NCBI GenBank assembly: GCA_947462495.1
Contig: CANHOY010000026.1
Coordinates: forward strand, 1-13,837
Length of the DNA stretch: 13,837 nt
DNA from: Bacteroidota bacterium
Lineage (GTDB): Bacteria > Bacteroidota > Bacteroidia > Chitinophagales > Chitinophagaceae
Direction: 5' to 3'
This document shows positions 1 to 7,740 of this stretch, piece by piece. A model generated the notes under the pieces. That model was not told where the DNA came from, searched no databases, and saw nothing but the letters and a program-made list of their open reading frames with translations. Numbering within the stretch: position 1 is the first letter of the stretch; each line of letters starts with the position of its first letter. A program made the translations under genes and the position numbers.

Positions 1-428
1 TATTTATTTTCTGCAACTACTTCGCTTAATGCAGTAGCTACTTTTTGTCTGTAAGGCAACAAAAGACCTTCTTCTTTTTGTTGCATCGCTTGTTGTTGGT
101 ATTGTTGCCAGTTAATCAATTTGTATTTTAATTTATTCAAATCGGTGGTGGCCATTTCTAAAGCTTTAGGTCTTTTAGACAAATCCGCTGAATCTCTTTT
201 GAAAATACTGTCTTTAACTTGATAGTCTTTCAAAGTATAATTGTACTCGTCTTGTAAAGTATCTTGTGCGTAAGATCTTAGAATAGTATCTAATTTTTCT
301 TGTATTCCAGGGAATAAAGAAATAACACTTTGATCATCGAAATAACCGATTTTCGTTTGTGCTGAAGCACTGTTGGTAAATGATACGGCTACTAATAAAA
401 TAGCTGCAAATAGGAAACCTTTTTTCAT
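1..428 (-). CDS. OmpH/Skp-like periplasmic chaperone, 3' end cut by window edge
   Basis: The frame is open from the ATG at 426-428 to the left edge and gives 142 codons without a stop, so the C-terminus lies outside the window. Residues 1-24 form a signal peptide (two lysines, a hydrophobic core, then Ala-Ser-Ala before Gln-24). The mature protein opens with a KIGYFD beta strand, typical of OmpH/Skp, followed by a long charged helical region (about 42-120) that is very Gln/Lys-rich near 108-119. Skp-family proteins are periplasmic trimers whose coiled-coil arms hold unfolded outer membrane proteins on the way to BamA. The gene lies 40 bases downstream of a second OmpH gene and is last in this part of the operon. 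It is clearly diverged from its neighbour and has no obvious promoter of its own, so co-transcription is likely. The family call is good; client specificity cannot be read from sequence. Confidence 0.85.
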   Translation of the reverse strand, partial: MKKGFLFAAILLVAVSFTNSASAQTKIGYFDDQSVISLFPGIQEKLDTILRSYAQDTLQDEYNYTLKDYQVKDSIFKRDSADLSKRPKALEMATTDLNKLKYKLINWQQYQQQAMQQKEEGLLLPYRQKVATALSEVVAENK

Positions 429-468
429 AACTTATTTTTTTATTTTTACTATTTCTATTTTGTAATAG

Positions 469-993
469 TTAATTGTTAATCCCCAAGTCCTTTAAAACGT
501 CGTCGCTTTTATCCAGTTTTGGGTCTGCAAATATAATGGTAATTCCTTCACTTTTATCCAAAATGAAGTCATAAGCGCGGGCAGTAGCCATTTTTTGAAC
601 TGCATTGTACACTTTATCTTGTATAGGCTTAACCAATTTTTGTCTTTCTTTGAACAAATCCCCCTCATAACCAAAACGCTTTTTTTGAAGGTCTCTAAGC
701 TCTTTTTCTTTTACAAAAAGCTCATCCTCACGCTTTTTTCTCAAATCTTCAGAAAGCATAAATTGCTCCCCTTCGTAATTTTTATACATTTTATCAAGCA
801 CCATTTGCTTTTCATCAATTTCTTGTTGCCATTGATCCCCTAATATTTTTAATTTTTTATCGGCTTCTTTATACTCTGGAATTTTATCCAAAATATACTT
901 GGTATTAATCACCGCATATTTACTTTGGGCCTGGGAAGAAAAAAAACCACCCAATCCTAAAATAAGAATCAATAAAAGTTTTTTAATATTCAT
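469..993 (-). CDS. OmpH/Skp-like periplasmic chaperone
   Basis: Complete 174-residue protein of normal OmpH/Skp length. Residues 1-22 form a signal peptide (MNIKK, a Leu/Ile-rich core, then SSQA before Gln-23). The mature start SKYAVINTKYIL matches the first strand of the OmpH fold. Residues about 40-125 are a highly charged helical hairpin with many Lys, Glu and Arg heptads. The C-terminal part (about 128-160) returns to the small beta body through a YDFILDKSEG segment, a usual OmpH feature. Its expected role is to chaperone unfolded barrel proteins in the periplasm and pass them to BamA. It starts 31 bases after the bamA stop and is followed 40 bases later by a second OmpH gene, the common Bacteroidota order bamA-ompH-ompH. 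The leader is A/T-rich with no Shine-Dalgarno sequence, as usual in this phylum. Confidence 0.92.
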   Translation of the reverse strand: MNIKKLLLILILGLGGFFSSQAQSKYAVINTKYILDKIPEYKEADKKLKILGDQWQQEIDEKQMVLDKMYKNYEGEQFMLSEDLRKKREDELFVKEKELRDLQKKRFGYEGDLFKERQKLVKPIQDKVYNAVQKMATARAYDFILDKSEGITIIFADPKLDKSDDVLKDLGINN

Positions 994-1024
994 ATACTTG
1001 GTTTTAAATGTATGTATTTAAAAT

Positions 1025-3781
1025 TTATTCTGGCTCAAAGCCTAACATAAAGGTAAATCTTCCTGCGTCTTTTAAGCTATTGGTTCCATTTAATCTATCC
1101 AATCCAATACCATAATCAAAACCCAATAATCCAAACATAGGTAAGTAAAAACGCATTCCAAGTCCCACAGAACGTCTTAAATTAAATGGATCATATTCCT
1201 TCATACTAAACCAACCATTGGCTGCTTCAAAAAAGCCCAAAGCATAGATGGTACTACTAGACGCTAAGCTAAGAGGATATCTCACCTCCACAGCGTATTT
1301 ATTAAATATTGTAAAATATTGTGTTGCAGCCTGTTGGTCAGGATTTATTTTTGGATTAGAATTTTGATAGACTGGGTAACCTCTTTGTGCAATAATATCA
1401 TAACCTAATAATGCAAATTGATTACTCAATCCCGCATCTCCTAATTGGAAACGTTCAAATGGAGAAATTTTCAGCTTACTATTATAATTTCCAACGAGAC
1501 CAAATTTAGCAGCAAAGCGCAAAACAAATTGTTTGTTATGATCTTCCCCTGCTGGCTTACCAAGAGGTACAAACCATTCTCCATTGAATCTCCATTTATG
1601 GTATTCAATTAATTCAAAAGGATTCGCAGCACTGTTCACATTAGGTATGACCAATGAATAAGGGGGTGTCAATTGAGCACTTAATAAAAAATTAGATCCT
1701 GTTCTTGGAAACAAAGGTTGATCAATAGAAGTTCTTTGTAATGAAATTCTAAAGTTCACATTATTTACCGCTCCATTATTGAAATTGGGCAAGTTATAAG
1801 GATCAATGGCATAGTTTTTTAAAAAATAACGAGTGTAATTTAAACCCATGCTTAAAGAAAAATAATCATCGGGCCATGCCAACTGTTGGCCAAAAGAAAT
1901 GGTTCCACCCGTAGTTGAAATGTATCTTGAATCTGCTATACTCATATTATACATTCCTGTTGTAGGATCAATGGTTTGTCCATATTTAGTATTGTATACA
2001 CTTAAGGTGAGTGTATTTCTTTTAGTACCTCCAAACCAAGGCTCAGTGAATGTAAAATTGCTAGACCTAAAAGCCTTTCCATTACTTTGTACTCTTAAAC
2101 TTAATTTTTGACCATCTCCCATAGGAAGTGGGTCCCAAGCAGATTTTTTAAATATATTTTTTGAAGAAAAATTATTGAAAGTAACCCCTATCGTCCCAGT
2201 TAAACCAATATAGCCTCCCCATCCAGCGCTTAATTCTAATTGGTCACTCGACTTTTCTTCTACTCCGTAATTAATGTCCACCGTGCCGTCTTCTGGATTG
2301 GGTACGGGATCAATTTTAATTTTTTCCGCATCAAAGAAATTCATTTGAGCAATTTCACGTTGTGAACGAACCAATAAAGTACGACTAAATTTATCTCCAG
2401 GTATGGTTCTCACTTCACGACGAATAACAAAGTCTTTTGTTTTTTCATTACCCGCAATTCTAATAGTTTTAATGGTTGCTTGAGGCCCTTCAACCATTCT
2501 AATTTCAAAATCAATAGTGTCATTGTAAACCGCTGTTTCAATAGGGTCCACTCTAAAGAATAAATAACCATCATCTTGATACAATCCACTTATATCACCC
2601 CCTTCTGGAGTTTGTATTTTACCTAATTTATTAAATAAAATTTCGCGATTATAAATATCCCCTCTTTTTATATTTAAAATAGACATCAATAAGGAATCAG
2701 CATATTTTGTATTGCCTCTCCATGTAATGCCTCCAAAAAAGTACTTGCGTCCTTCTTTTAATTGCATATCAATATTTAAATTTCCAGCTGCGTTATGATA
2801 CACGGTATCCCTTTCAATGACTGCATCTCTAAATCCCAATGAGTTGTAGTAATTTAATAAGTTGTCTTTACTTTCATCATATTTTTTGATGTCAAATTTT
2901 GCAGAAGAAAAATTAATCCTAACATAAGGATTTAATATTTTTTTGGTCTTAGTAAAAGTCAAATACCCTTTTTCTTTTAAATAATCATCAAAAGTATAAG
3001 GTGAAGTTTTTACAATAATTGGTTTGTCATTAATCGGGAATAAAGTAAGTCTTGATTTTTCGTGAATTTCTTTTAAACTTTTTTTCAGTTTTCCTTCTTC
3101 TATTTTAGTGCCGCCAAAGTTGATATTATAAATTCTTACTTTTGGCCCTTTGTCCACCACAAAATCTAATAACAAGTTATTTTTTCGAGCAGGGTCTTTT
3201 TTTTCTTTAATATTTACTTTAACATCCTGAAACCCTTTCTCTGCATAATATTTTTTAATGCCCTCTACGGCAGTTATTTTCATATTTTCAGTCACCACTC
3301 TATTCGGTGTTAATCCTGTTTTCCCAGACAACTCATCGTTGTCCGATTTGCGCACTCCAATAAATGTAAATTTAGATAAACGGGGTCTTTCCAATACATC
3401 AATTTCTACATCAATTTCCTTATCGTTTAAGTCCGTTAAATAAATGCTCACATCGCTAAAGTAATTTTGATCCATTAACTTATGAATGGCTTTGGCAAAA
3501 TTATCGCCCCCTGGTAAAATGACCTCATCCCCAATATTTAGGGTAGATAAAGAAAGTAATAGGTTTTCATCAAAGAATTGATTACCAACCACTTTAATAT
3601 TGCGAATTTTGTATTTAACAGGCAATCTTTGGTTGAAAATACCAAGCAACTTTACATTAATTTGAGTAATAGAATCTTGAGCAGGAACATCCTGCCCGTA
3701 AGAAGTCAAAGAAATTAAAAGTGCTGATAGTGAACCTATAAATAATTGGCGAAAATTCTGCATCTGCGGTGGGACTAACAT
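1025..3781 (-). CDS. bamA: Outer membrane protein assembly factor BamA
   Basis: 918-residue Omp85 protein, the central subunit of the machine that folds and inserts barrel proteins into the outer membrane. A signal sequence (about 7-30) is followed by POTRA repeats across about 57-510; motifs such as IRNIKVVGNQFF at the first and IKTIRIAGNEKTKDFVIRREV at the last (438-457) are characteristic. The barrel runs from about 514 to the end. It carries TEPWFGG near 579-585 and the lid-loop RGY at 800-802, the counterpart of the VRGF/VRGY motif of Omp85 proteins. The chain ends FMLGFEPE rather than in an aromatic residue. Two starts are possible: ATG at 3781, used here because its leader is A/T-rich, or ATG at 3763, which removes MLVPPQ and leaves a cleaner signal peptide. 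The gene lies between uppS (83-base gap) and two OmpH genes. Confidence 0.96.
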   Translation of the reverse strand: MLVPPQMQNFRQLFIGSLSALLISLTSYGQDVPAQDSITQINVKLLGIFNQRLPVKYKIRNIKVVGNQFFDENLLLSLSTLNIGDEVILPGGDNFAKAIHKLMDQNYFSDVSIYLTDLNDKEIDVEIDVLERPRLSKFTFIGVRKSDNDELSGKTGLTPNRVVTENMKITAVEGIKKYYAEKGFQDVKVNIKEKKDPARKNNLLLDFVVDKGPKVRIYNINFGGTKIEEGKLKKSLKEIHEKSRLTLFPINDKPIIVKTSPYTFDDYLKEKGYLTFTKTKKILNPYVRINFSSAKFDIKKYDESKDNLLNYYNSLGFRDAVIERDTVYHNAAGNLNIDMQLKEGRKYFFGGITWRGNTKYADSLLMSILNIKRGDIYNREILFNKLGKIQTPEGGDISGLYQDDGYLFFRVDPIETAVYNDTIDFEIRMVEGPQATIKTIRIAGNEKTKDFVIRREVRTIPGDKFSRTLLVRSQREIAQMNFFDAEKIKIDPVPNPEDGTVDINYGVEEKSSDQLELSAGWGGYIGLTGTIGVTFNNFSSKNIFKKSAWDPLPMGDGQKLSLRVQSNGKAFRSSNFTFTEPWFGGTKRNTLTLSVYNTKYGQTIDPTTGMYNMSIADSRYISTTGGTISFGQQLAWPDDYFSLSMGLNYTRYFLKNYAIDPYNLPNFNNGAVNNVNFRISLQRTSIDQPLFPRTGSNFLLSAQLTPPYSLVIPNVNSAANPFELIEYHKWRFNGEWFVPLGKPAGEDHNKQFVLRFAAKFGLVGNYNSKLKISPFERFQLGDAGLSNQFALLGYDIIAQRGYPVYQNSNPKINPDQQAATQYFTIFNKYAVEVRYPLSLASSSTIYALGFFEAANGWFSMKEYDPFNLRRSVGLGMRFYLPMFGLLGFDYGIGLDRLNGTNSLKDAGRFTFMLGFEPE

Positions 3782-3803
3782 TTATAATTTAAAAGAGCTG
3801 CAA

Positions 3804-3830
3804 ATTACTCGTAATATTTCAAAGTCTTTG
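3804..3830. repeat. Two adjacent short inverted repeats in the uppS-bamA gap
   Basis: Two perfect dyads lie four bases apart in the 83-base gap before bamA: ATTAC-TC-GTAAT at 3804-3815 and CAAAG-T-CTTTG at 3820-3830. Loops of one or two bases are too tight for RNA hairpins, so a protein-binding operator is a better guess than a terminator. No T-run follows. This is the longest gap inside the operon downstream of the hydrolase gene, so a bamA-specific control point is plausible. In A/T-rich DNA, chance dyads of this size are not rare. Confidence 0.35.
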
Positions 3831-3864
3831 TTAAAACCTCAAAATAAATATATACAATATTTTT

Positions 3865-4602
3865 TTAATGTGATTTGATTTGTTGAGTGGTTTTGCCAAA
3901 TCTTCGCTCCCGAGATTGATAATCTAACAGCGCCTCTACTAAGTCTTTTTTACGAAAATCAGGCCAAAGTGTGTTCGTAAAATATAATTCTGCATAAGCC
4001 AGCTGATACAATAAAAAGTTGCTTATTCTGTATTCTCCACTCGTACGAATCATCAGTTCAGGATCTGGGAAATCACTGGTAGTAAGGTTTTTAGATAAAG
4101 TGGCTTCATTAATTTTATCTATAGTAAGCTGTCCGGATTGAACTTGTAGTGCTATTTTTTTAGCCGCTTCTGTAAGCTCCCATCTGCTGCTATAGCTTAA
4201 AGCAATAATTAAGTTTAAGCCAGTGTTTTGGGCGGTTTGCTGCATTCCTGCTTCTAGGGCCTTTTGGGCATCCTCAGGTAGCAAAGCAAGGTTCCCAATA
4301 AAATGGAGTTGGATGTTGTTTTTATGTAAATCAGGGACTTCTTTGGCAATGGTATCAACAAAAAGGCTCATTAACCCATTGACTTCAGGCTCGGGTCGGT
4401 CCCAATTTTCTGTACTAAAAGCATATAAAGTAAGGTATTGGATGCCAATTTCTGTGGCAGCTTCTACCACTTTACGAACACTAATCACCCCCTCATAGTG
4501 GCCAAATAAACGATCTTGGCCTTGCTCTTGCGCCCACCTGCCGTTACCATCCATGATAATAGCAATGTGTTTAGGTAATTTATTAGGATCCAAATTTTCC
4601 AT
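3865..4602 (-). CDS. uppS: Isoprenyl transferase (undecaprenyl diphosphate synthase)
   Basis: 245-residue cis-prenyltransferase, close to the usual family length. It condenses isopentenyl diphosphate onto farnesyl diphosphate to make the C55 carrier for peptidoglycan and surface glycans, at the cytoplasmic face of the inner membrane. All conserved blocks are present. HIAIIMDGNGRWA (12-24) holds the catalytic Asp-18; YAFSTENW lies at 60-67 and YSSRWE at 137-142. RTSGE (186-190) with Arg-192, Ser-194 and Glu-205 forms the diphosphate and Mg binding region. The ATG at 4600-4602 is supported by the usual short N-terminus before the first motif. The gene follows the DUF6089 gene by 26 bases and precedes bamA, an order common in Bacteroidota. 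No essential residue appears to be missing. Confidence 0.96.
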   Translation of the reverse strand: MENLDPNKLPKHIAIIMDGNGRWAQEQGQDRLFGHYEGVISVRKVVEAATEIGIQYLTLYAFSTENWDRPEPEVNGLMSLFVDTIAKEVPDLHKNNIQLHFIGNLALLPEDAQKALEAGMQQTAQNTGLNLIIALSYSSRWELTEAAKKIALQVQSGQLTIDKINEATLSKNLTTSDFPDPELMIRTSGEYRISNFLLYQLAYAELYFTNTLWPDFRKKDLVEALLDYQSRERRFGKTTQQIKSH

Positions 4603-4628
4603 AGAGTGAAATTAAGAAAATAACCAGG

Positions 4629-5474
4629 TTATTTGCGTTTAAATAAATTTAACAACCCTTTTTTGTCATTTGTTTTTTCTGAAGAGTCCTCTGCACCAAA
4701 AATGCTCTTTTTCTTTTCATTAAATTTTTTATCAGGTCCATATATTCTGAGCAAATTATAAGAAAGCCCTACTTTAAAACTAAAATATTGGTCTTTCCCT
4801 GAAGTACTTGGGTGAAATACATTACTACCCCTAGCAATCCTATCCTCATCAGTAAAAAAATCAAGTCTATCAGAATTGGTAAATCGATAACTAGCTTCTC
4901 CAAAAATATTAAAGGGGCCAATTAAATTATATTTGAAACCAAAATTGATTGGATAGGAAATGACCAAACCGCTATCAAGTAAATTTATATTGTTTTTAGT
5001 ACGATTAAATGTAACACTATCAAAAGTTTTAAATGCCCCTACTCCAAAACTTAAATAAGGTGAAAAACGATAATGGTTATTACCATCAATGAATTTTAAA
5101 AAATACAACTCCATCATCAAACTAAAATCATGACCAACTCTTTCAAAATTTAAATTTCTTGATAAAGGAGGAGTAGTAGCAAGTGGTGGTTTTCTAGGAT
5201 TCACATATAAGCTCGATGAAGAACTGTCTTCCCCTTGTAAAATAATTTTTTCATAATTAATCCGAATGCCAATATAGTCATTCAACAATTTTTTATAAAA
5301 TCCTCCATAACTTGGCTTGAATGAATAATTTCCAGGTGCAATGTCTCCTCTATAACTAGCCGCCCCTTGGAAAACCCCAATTTCACCACTATTTTCCATC
5401 AATTGCAAATATTGTGCATTAGCTGTGTTAGCCAAGAAGACTAGAAAAAATAAATAAATGATAACTGTTCGCAT
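4629..5474 (-). CDS. DUF6089-type outer membrane beta-barrel protein
   Basis: 281 residues. A signal peptide at 1-20 ends Ala-Asn-Ala before Gln-21. The mature protein begins with a strand carrying GEIGVFQGAASYRGDI (30-45), the sequence style of the DUF6089 family that sits beside uppS and bamA in Bacteroidota. Alternating aromatic/polar strands follow (YRFSPYLSFGVGAF, INFGFKYNL, FSFKVGLSYNLLRIYG), consistent with a small barrel of about eight to ten strands. After the last strand comes an unusual Lys-rich tail (about 246-281) with KKFNEKKK and LLNLFKRK, presumably periplasmic. A Ser-rich, then Pro-rich stretch at about 84-104 looks like an extended loop. The start ATG lies 3 bases after the nadK stop, so the two are surely co-transcribed. 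The molecular function is unknown; an outer membrane role is inferred. Confidence 0.82.
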   Translation of the reverse strand: MRTVIIYLFFLVFLANTANAQYLQLMENSGEIGVFQGAASYRGDIAPGNYSFKPSYGGFYKKLLNDYIGIRINYEKIILQGEDSSSSSLYVNPRKPPLATTPPLSRNLNFERVGHDFSLMMELYFLKFIDGNNHYRFSPYLSFGVGAFKTFDSVTFNRTKNNINLLDSGLVISYPINFGFKYNLIGPFNIFGEASYRFTNSDRLDFFTDEDRIARGSNVFHPSTSGKDQYFSFKVGLSYNLLRIYGPDKKFNEKKKSIFGAEDSSEKTNDKKGLLNLFKRK

Positions 5475-5477
5475 TAA

Positions 5478-6359
5478 CTAATTTCTTTTGTCCAATCCCC
5501 ATGTTAATTTTGTTCTGAGTGTAGTGAGATAACTATTCTCATTCAGTCTTATGAAATGCACCAAAAAATTTTCTTTTTTAATTGCTAATTGAATACTCTT
5601 AGGTACGATTTCTTTTCTAGCATCCATGGCACAAATTAGTTCCTCTGTTCTGCCTTCCACTTCAAAAGAAATTACAGAAGAATCAGGAACAACAATTGAT
5701 CGTACATTTAAATTATGTGGCGCTACCGGTGTAATGACAAAACTAGCAGAATCAGGAAAAAGTATTGGGCCATTACAACTCATATTGTAACCAGTAGACC
5801 CAGTAGGTGTAGCCACTATAATTCCATCTGCCCAATAAGAATTCAAAAATTCACCATTTAAATAGGTGTGAATTTTAATCATGGGTGAAGTATCTCTTTT
5901 ATGAATTGCAAATTCATTCAATGCATAAGGCGCTGTTCCAAAAATAGGTAAATCAGCATCTAAATGAAGTAGTGATCTTTTGTCAATAACATAAGATCTA
6001 TTCACCAATGCTTCCACCATAATACTTAATTCATCTTTTGAAATGGTGGCTAAAAATCCCAATCGTCCATAATTAATTCCTAAAATTGGAATGTGTGTAT
6101 CTCCCACTATGGTCACCGCATCTAACACGGTTCCATCTCCTCCAACGCTAATTAAACAATCTACTTGATTGTTTAATTCGGAAATAGAAGTAAAAGGAAT
6201 TAAGGCTTGTTTGCCTATTGCTGATTTTAAATTGAATTTGGTTATAAGATCAGCATAAACATAAATAGTGGTATCATAACGATTCAACTCTAACAACAAG
6301 GCATTTAAAGACTGTTGTTGATCTATATCCACCCCCCTACTATAAATGGCTACTTTCAT
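5478..6359 (-). CDS. nadK: NAD kinase
   Basis: 293-residue cytoplasmic enzyme that phosphorylates NAD to NADP, the cell's source of NADP(H). The diagnostic GGDGT motif lies at 73-77 with catalytic Asp-75. INYGRLGFLA follows at 95-104, the NE pair is at 148-149, and the substrate-binding Gly-rich block TPTGSTGYN is at 184-192. TPVAPHNLNVRSIVVP lies at 210-225. Length and motif order match bacterial NadK, and nothing is missing. The gene is 4 bases downstream of the small Omp85 gene and 3 bases upstream of the DUF6089 gene, so it is embedded in an envelope operon. That linkage is recurrent in Bacteroidota and does not by itself indicate an envelope role. No Shine-Dalgarno sequence is visible. 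Confidence 0.96.
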   Translation of the reverse strand: MKVAIYSRGVDIDQQQSLNALLLELNRYDTTIYVYADLITKFNLKSAIGKQALIPFTSISELNNQVDCLISVGGDGTVLDAVTIVGDTHIPILGINYGRLGFLATISKDELSIMVEALVNRSYVIDKRSLLHLDADLPIFGTAPYALNEFAIHKRDTSPMIKIHTYLNGEFLNSYWADGIIVATPTGSTGYNMSCNGPILFPDSASFVITPVAPHNLNVRSIVVPDSSVISFEVEGRTEELICAMDARKEIVPKSIQLAIKKENFLVHFIRLNENSYLTTLRTKLTWGLDKRN

Positions 6360-6363
6360 TTTC

Positions 6364-7740
6364 TTAAAAATTTAAACCCGCATGCAAATATAACCCTTTG
6401 TCTCCAAGCTGATTCAAGCTATAATCAATTTTTAATACAAAATCATAGATACTGATAACATCCAGCCCTAACCCTATGGTTCTTAAAAGCGTATTAGAAA
6501 GCTTGTTATTATTAATAGGCTTTTCTGCATATACATACCCTAAATTAGTAAATGCTTTTAACCAAAAACGATACTTTACTTCTGGTAAAAACTTTTTAGC
6601 TACTATATTTTTGACCGTTAGGCTGCCAAGCCAATGATGCCATTCGGCTCTTAATAAAGTTCCTGCATTGCCATCAATCACATAATTATCTAACCCATAT
6701 AATTGCAAATTGCCATAACCCATTAATTTAGAATCTAAATAATTATGATTAGGTAAAAATTTGATTGCGGTATTGGACTCAAAAAAAATAAAATTTTTAG
6801 CAGACAAAGGACTTGCTACTATTCTTCTAAATTGAATGGAACTTAAATTACGCTTGTTAGAAAACCGATGAAAGGCAAGAAATTCTGTGGAGCTTCCATT
6901 AGTCGGATAAGGATTATAATCAAATTTAATCTTTGAAAAAGATAAAGTAAAATCTAGGTAGCTAAATGATTTACCAAAATTAGGCAAATAAGCAGGCTGG
7001 ATTAAAAAGGCTGAATCGGAAATTTCATTCTTACCCATACCTATTTGTAAAAAATGCCTTTCATATAAATTGGGCCGATACGAAAAGCTAATATTAGATC
7101 TATATCCTTTTTGAATGACTCCATCCGTTCTATAAAAAACCTGTTTATCGGAAACCGTAGTTGTATTTATTTCTTTTTGAGCAAAGTATTGTATGCCCAA
7201 TCCAGCGCCAAATTTTAATTTTTTATCTAAATAAGGGAATTGATAGCGTATAATAGCTTGTTGGGTGTACCCCGCTATCAAGCCTAAAGTAAGCTTATCA
7301 TAGTTACCTGTAAAATTGCTTCCTCTTATATTAATTCCATAATTCACCCTATCTAAACTTCTATGCTGTACATTCCACCATTGACTAAAATTTCGATCTA
7401 CTAGTTTGAATACAGGAATAGGAAAAAAGTATCTTCTTTCATTTACTTGAATCTTAATTTGACAAGTTACGCTATCATTATTAATAGTTGTAACGAGCAC
7501 ATCTGTAAACAAAGAGGTGTTGACTAATTGTTGTTGAGCAATCATGTTCAAATAAGACAAAGAATCCTTAGATACAAAATCACCTACGTGATAGGGTAAC
7601 TCTCTTACAATAACATATTCTTTTGTTTGTTTATTTCCCTCAACTAGTATTGCACTAATTTTTATTTGAGCATAAACCGACTCTATGCAAAAGAAAAAAA
7701 GAATGACTAAAAAAAAAGAATGTTTAGTTTTCTTAAACAT
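6364..7740 (-). CDS. Small Omp85-family outer membrane protein with one POTRA domain
   Basis: 458 residues. Signal peptide at 1-24 (two Lys, hydrophobic core, VYA before Gln-25). One POTRA-like domain (about 27-101) shows ILVEGNKQTKEYVIVRELPY and a following helix-strand pair. The rest (about 105-458) looks like a 16-strand-size barrel. It opens with YFFPIPVFKLVDRNFSQWW (104-122), a segment I associate with short Bacteroidota Omp85 proteins, and ends in Phe (LHAGLNF), a typical outer membrane insertion signal. Omp85 proteins insert or export proteins at the outer membrane; this is far shorter than BamA and has one POTRA instead of five, so it is not a second BamA. It overlaps the upstream CBS gene by 8 bases and precedes nadK by 4, suggesting translational coupling. 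Substrate unknown; TamA-like or dedicated secretion roles are possible. Confidence 0.85.
   Translation of the reverse strand: MFKKTKHSFFLVILFFFCIESVYAQIKISAILVEGNKQTKEYVIVRELPYHVGDFVSKDSLSYLNMIAQQQLVNTSLFTDVLVTTINNDSVTCQIKIQVNERRYFFPIPVFKLVDRNFSQWWNVQHRSLDRVNYGINIRGSNFTGNYDKLTLGLIAGYTQQAIIRYQFPYLDKKLKFGAGLGIQYFAQKEINTTTVSDKQVFYRTDGVIQKGYRSNISFSYRPNLYERHFLQIGMGKNEISDSAFLIQPAYLPNFGKSFSYLDFTLSFSKIKFDYNPYPTNGSSTEFLAFHRFSNKRNLSSIQFRRIVASPLSAKNFIFFESNTAIKFLPNHNYLDSKLMGYGNLQLYGLDNYVIDGNAGTLLRAEWHHWLGSLTVKNIVAKKFLPEVKYRFWLKAFTNLGYVYAEKPINNNKLSNTLLRTIGLGLDVISIYDFVLKIDYSLNQLGDKGLYLHAGLNF

Noticed and set aside
455..468. CTATT-TTGT-AATAG hairpin between the two ompH genes as a terminator
   Set aside because: The stem is only five A/T-rich base pairs with no T-run after it on the minus strand, and the downstream ompH gene appears to belong to the same operon.
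4223..4498. 91-codon plus-strand frame opposite uppS
   Set aside because: It lies wholly within the conserved uppS coding region and has no recognisable motif or promoter.
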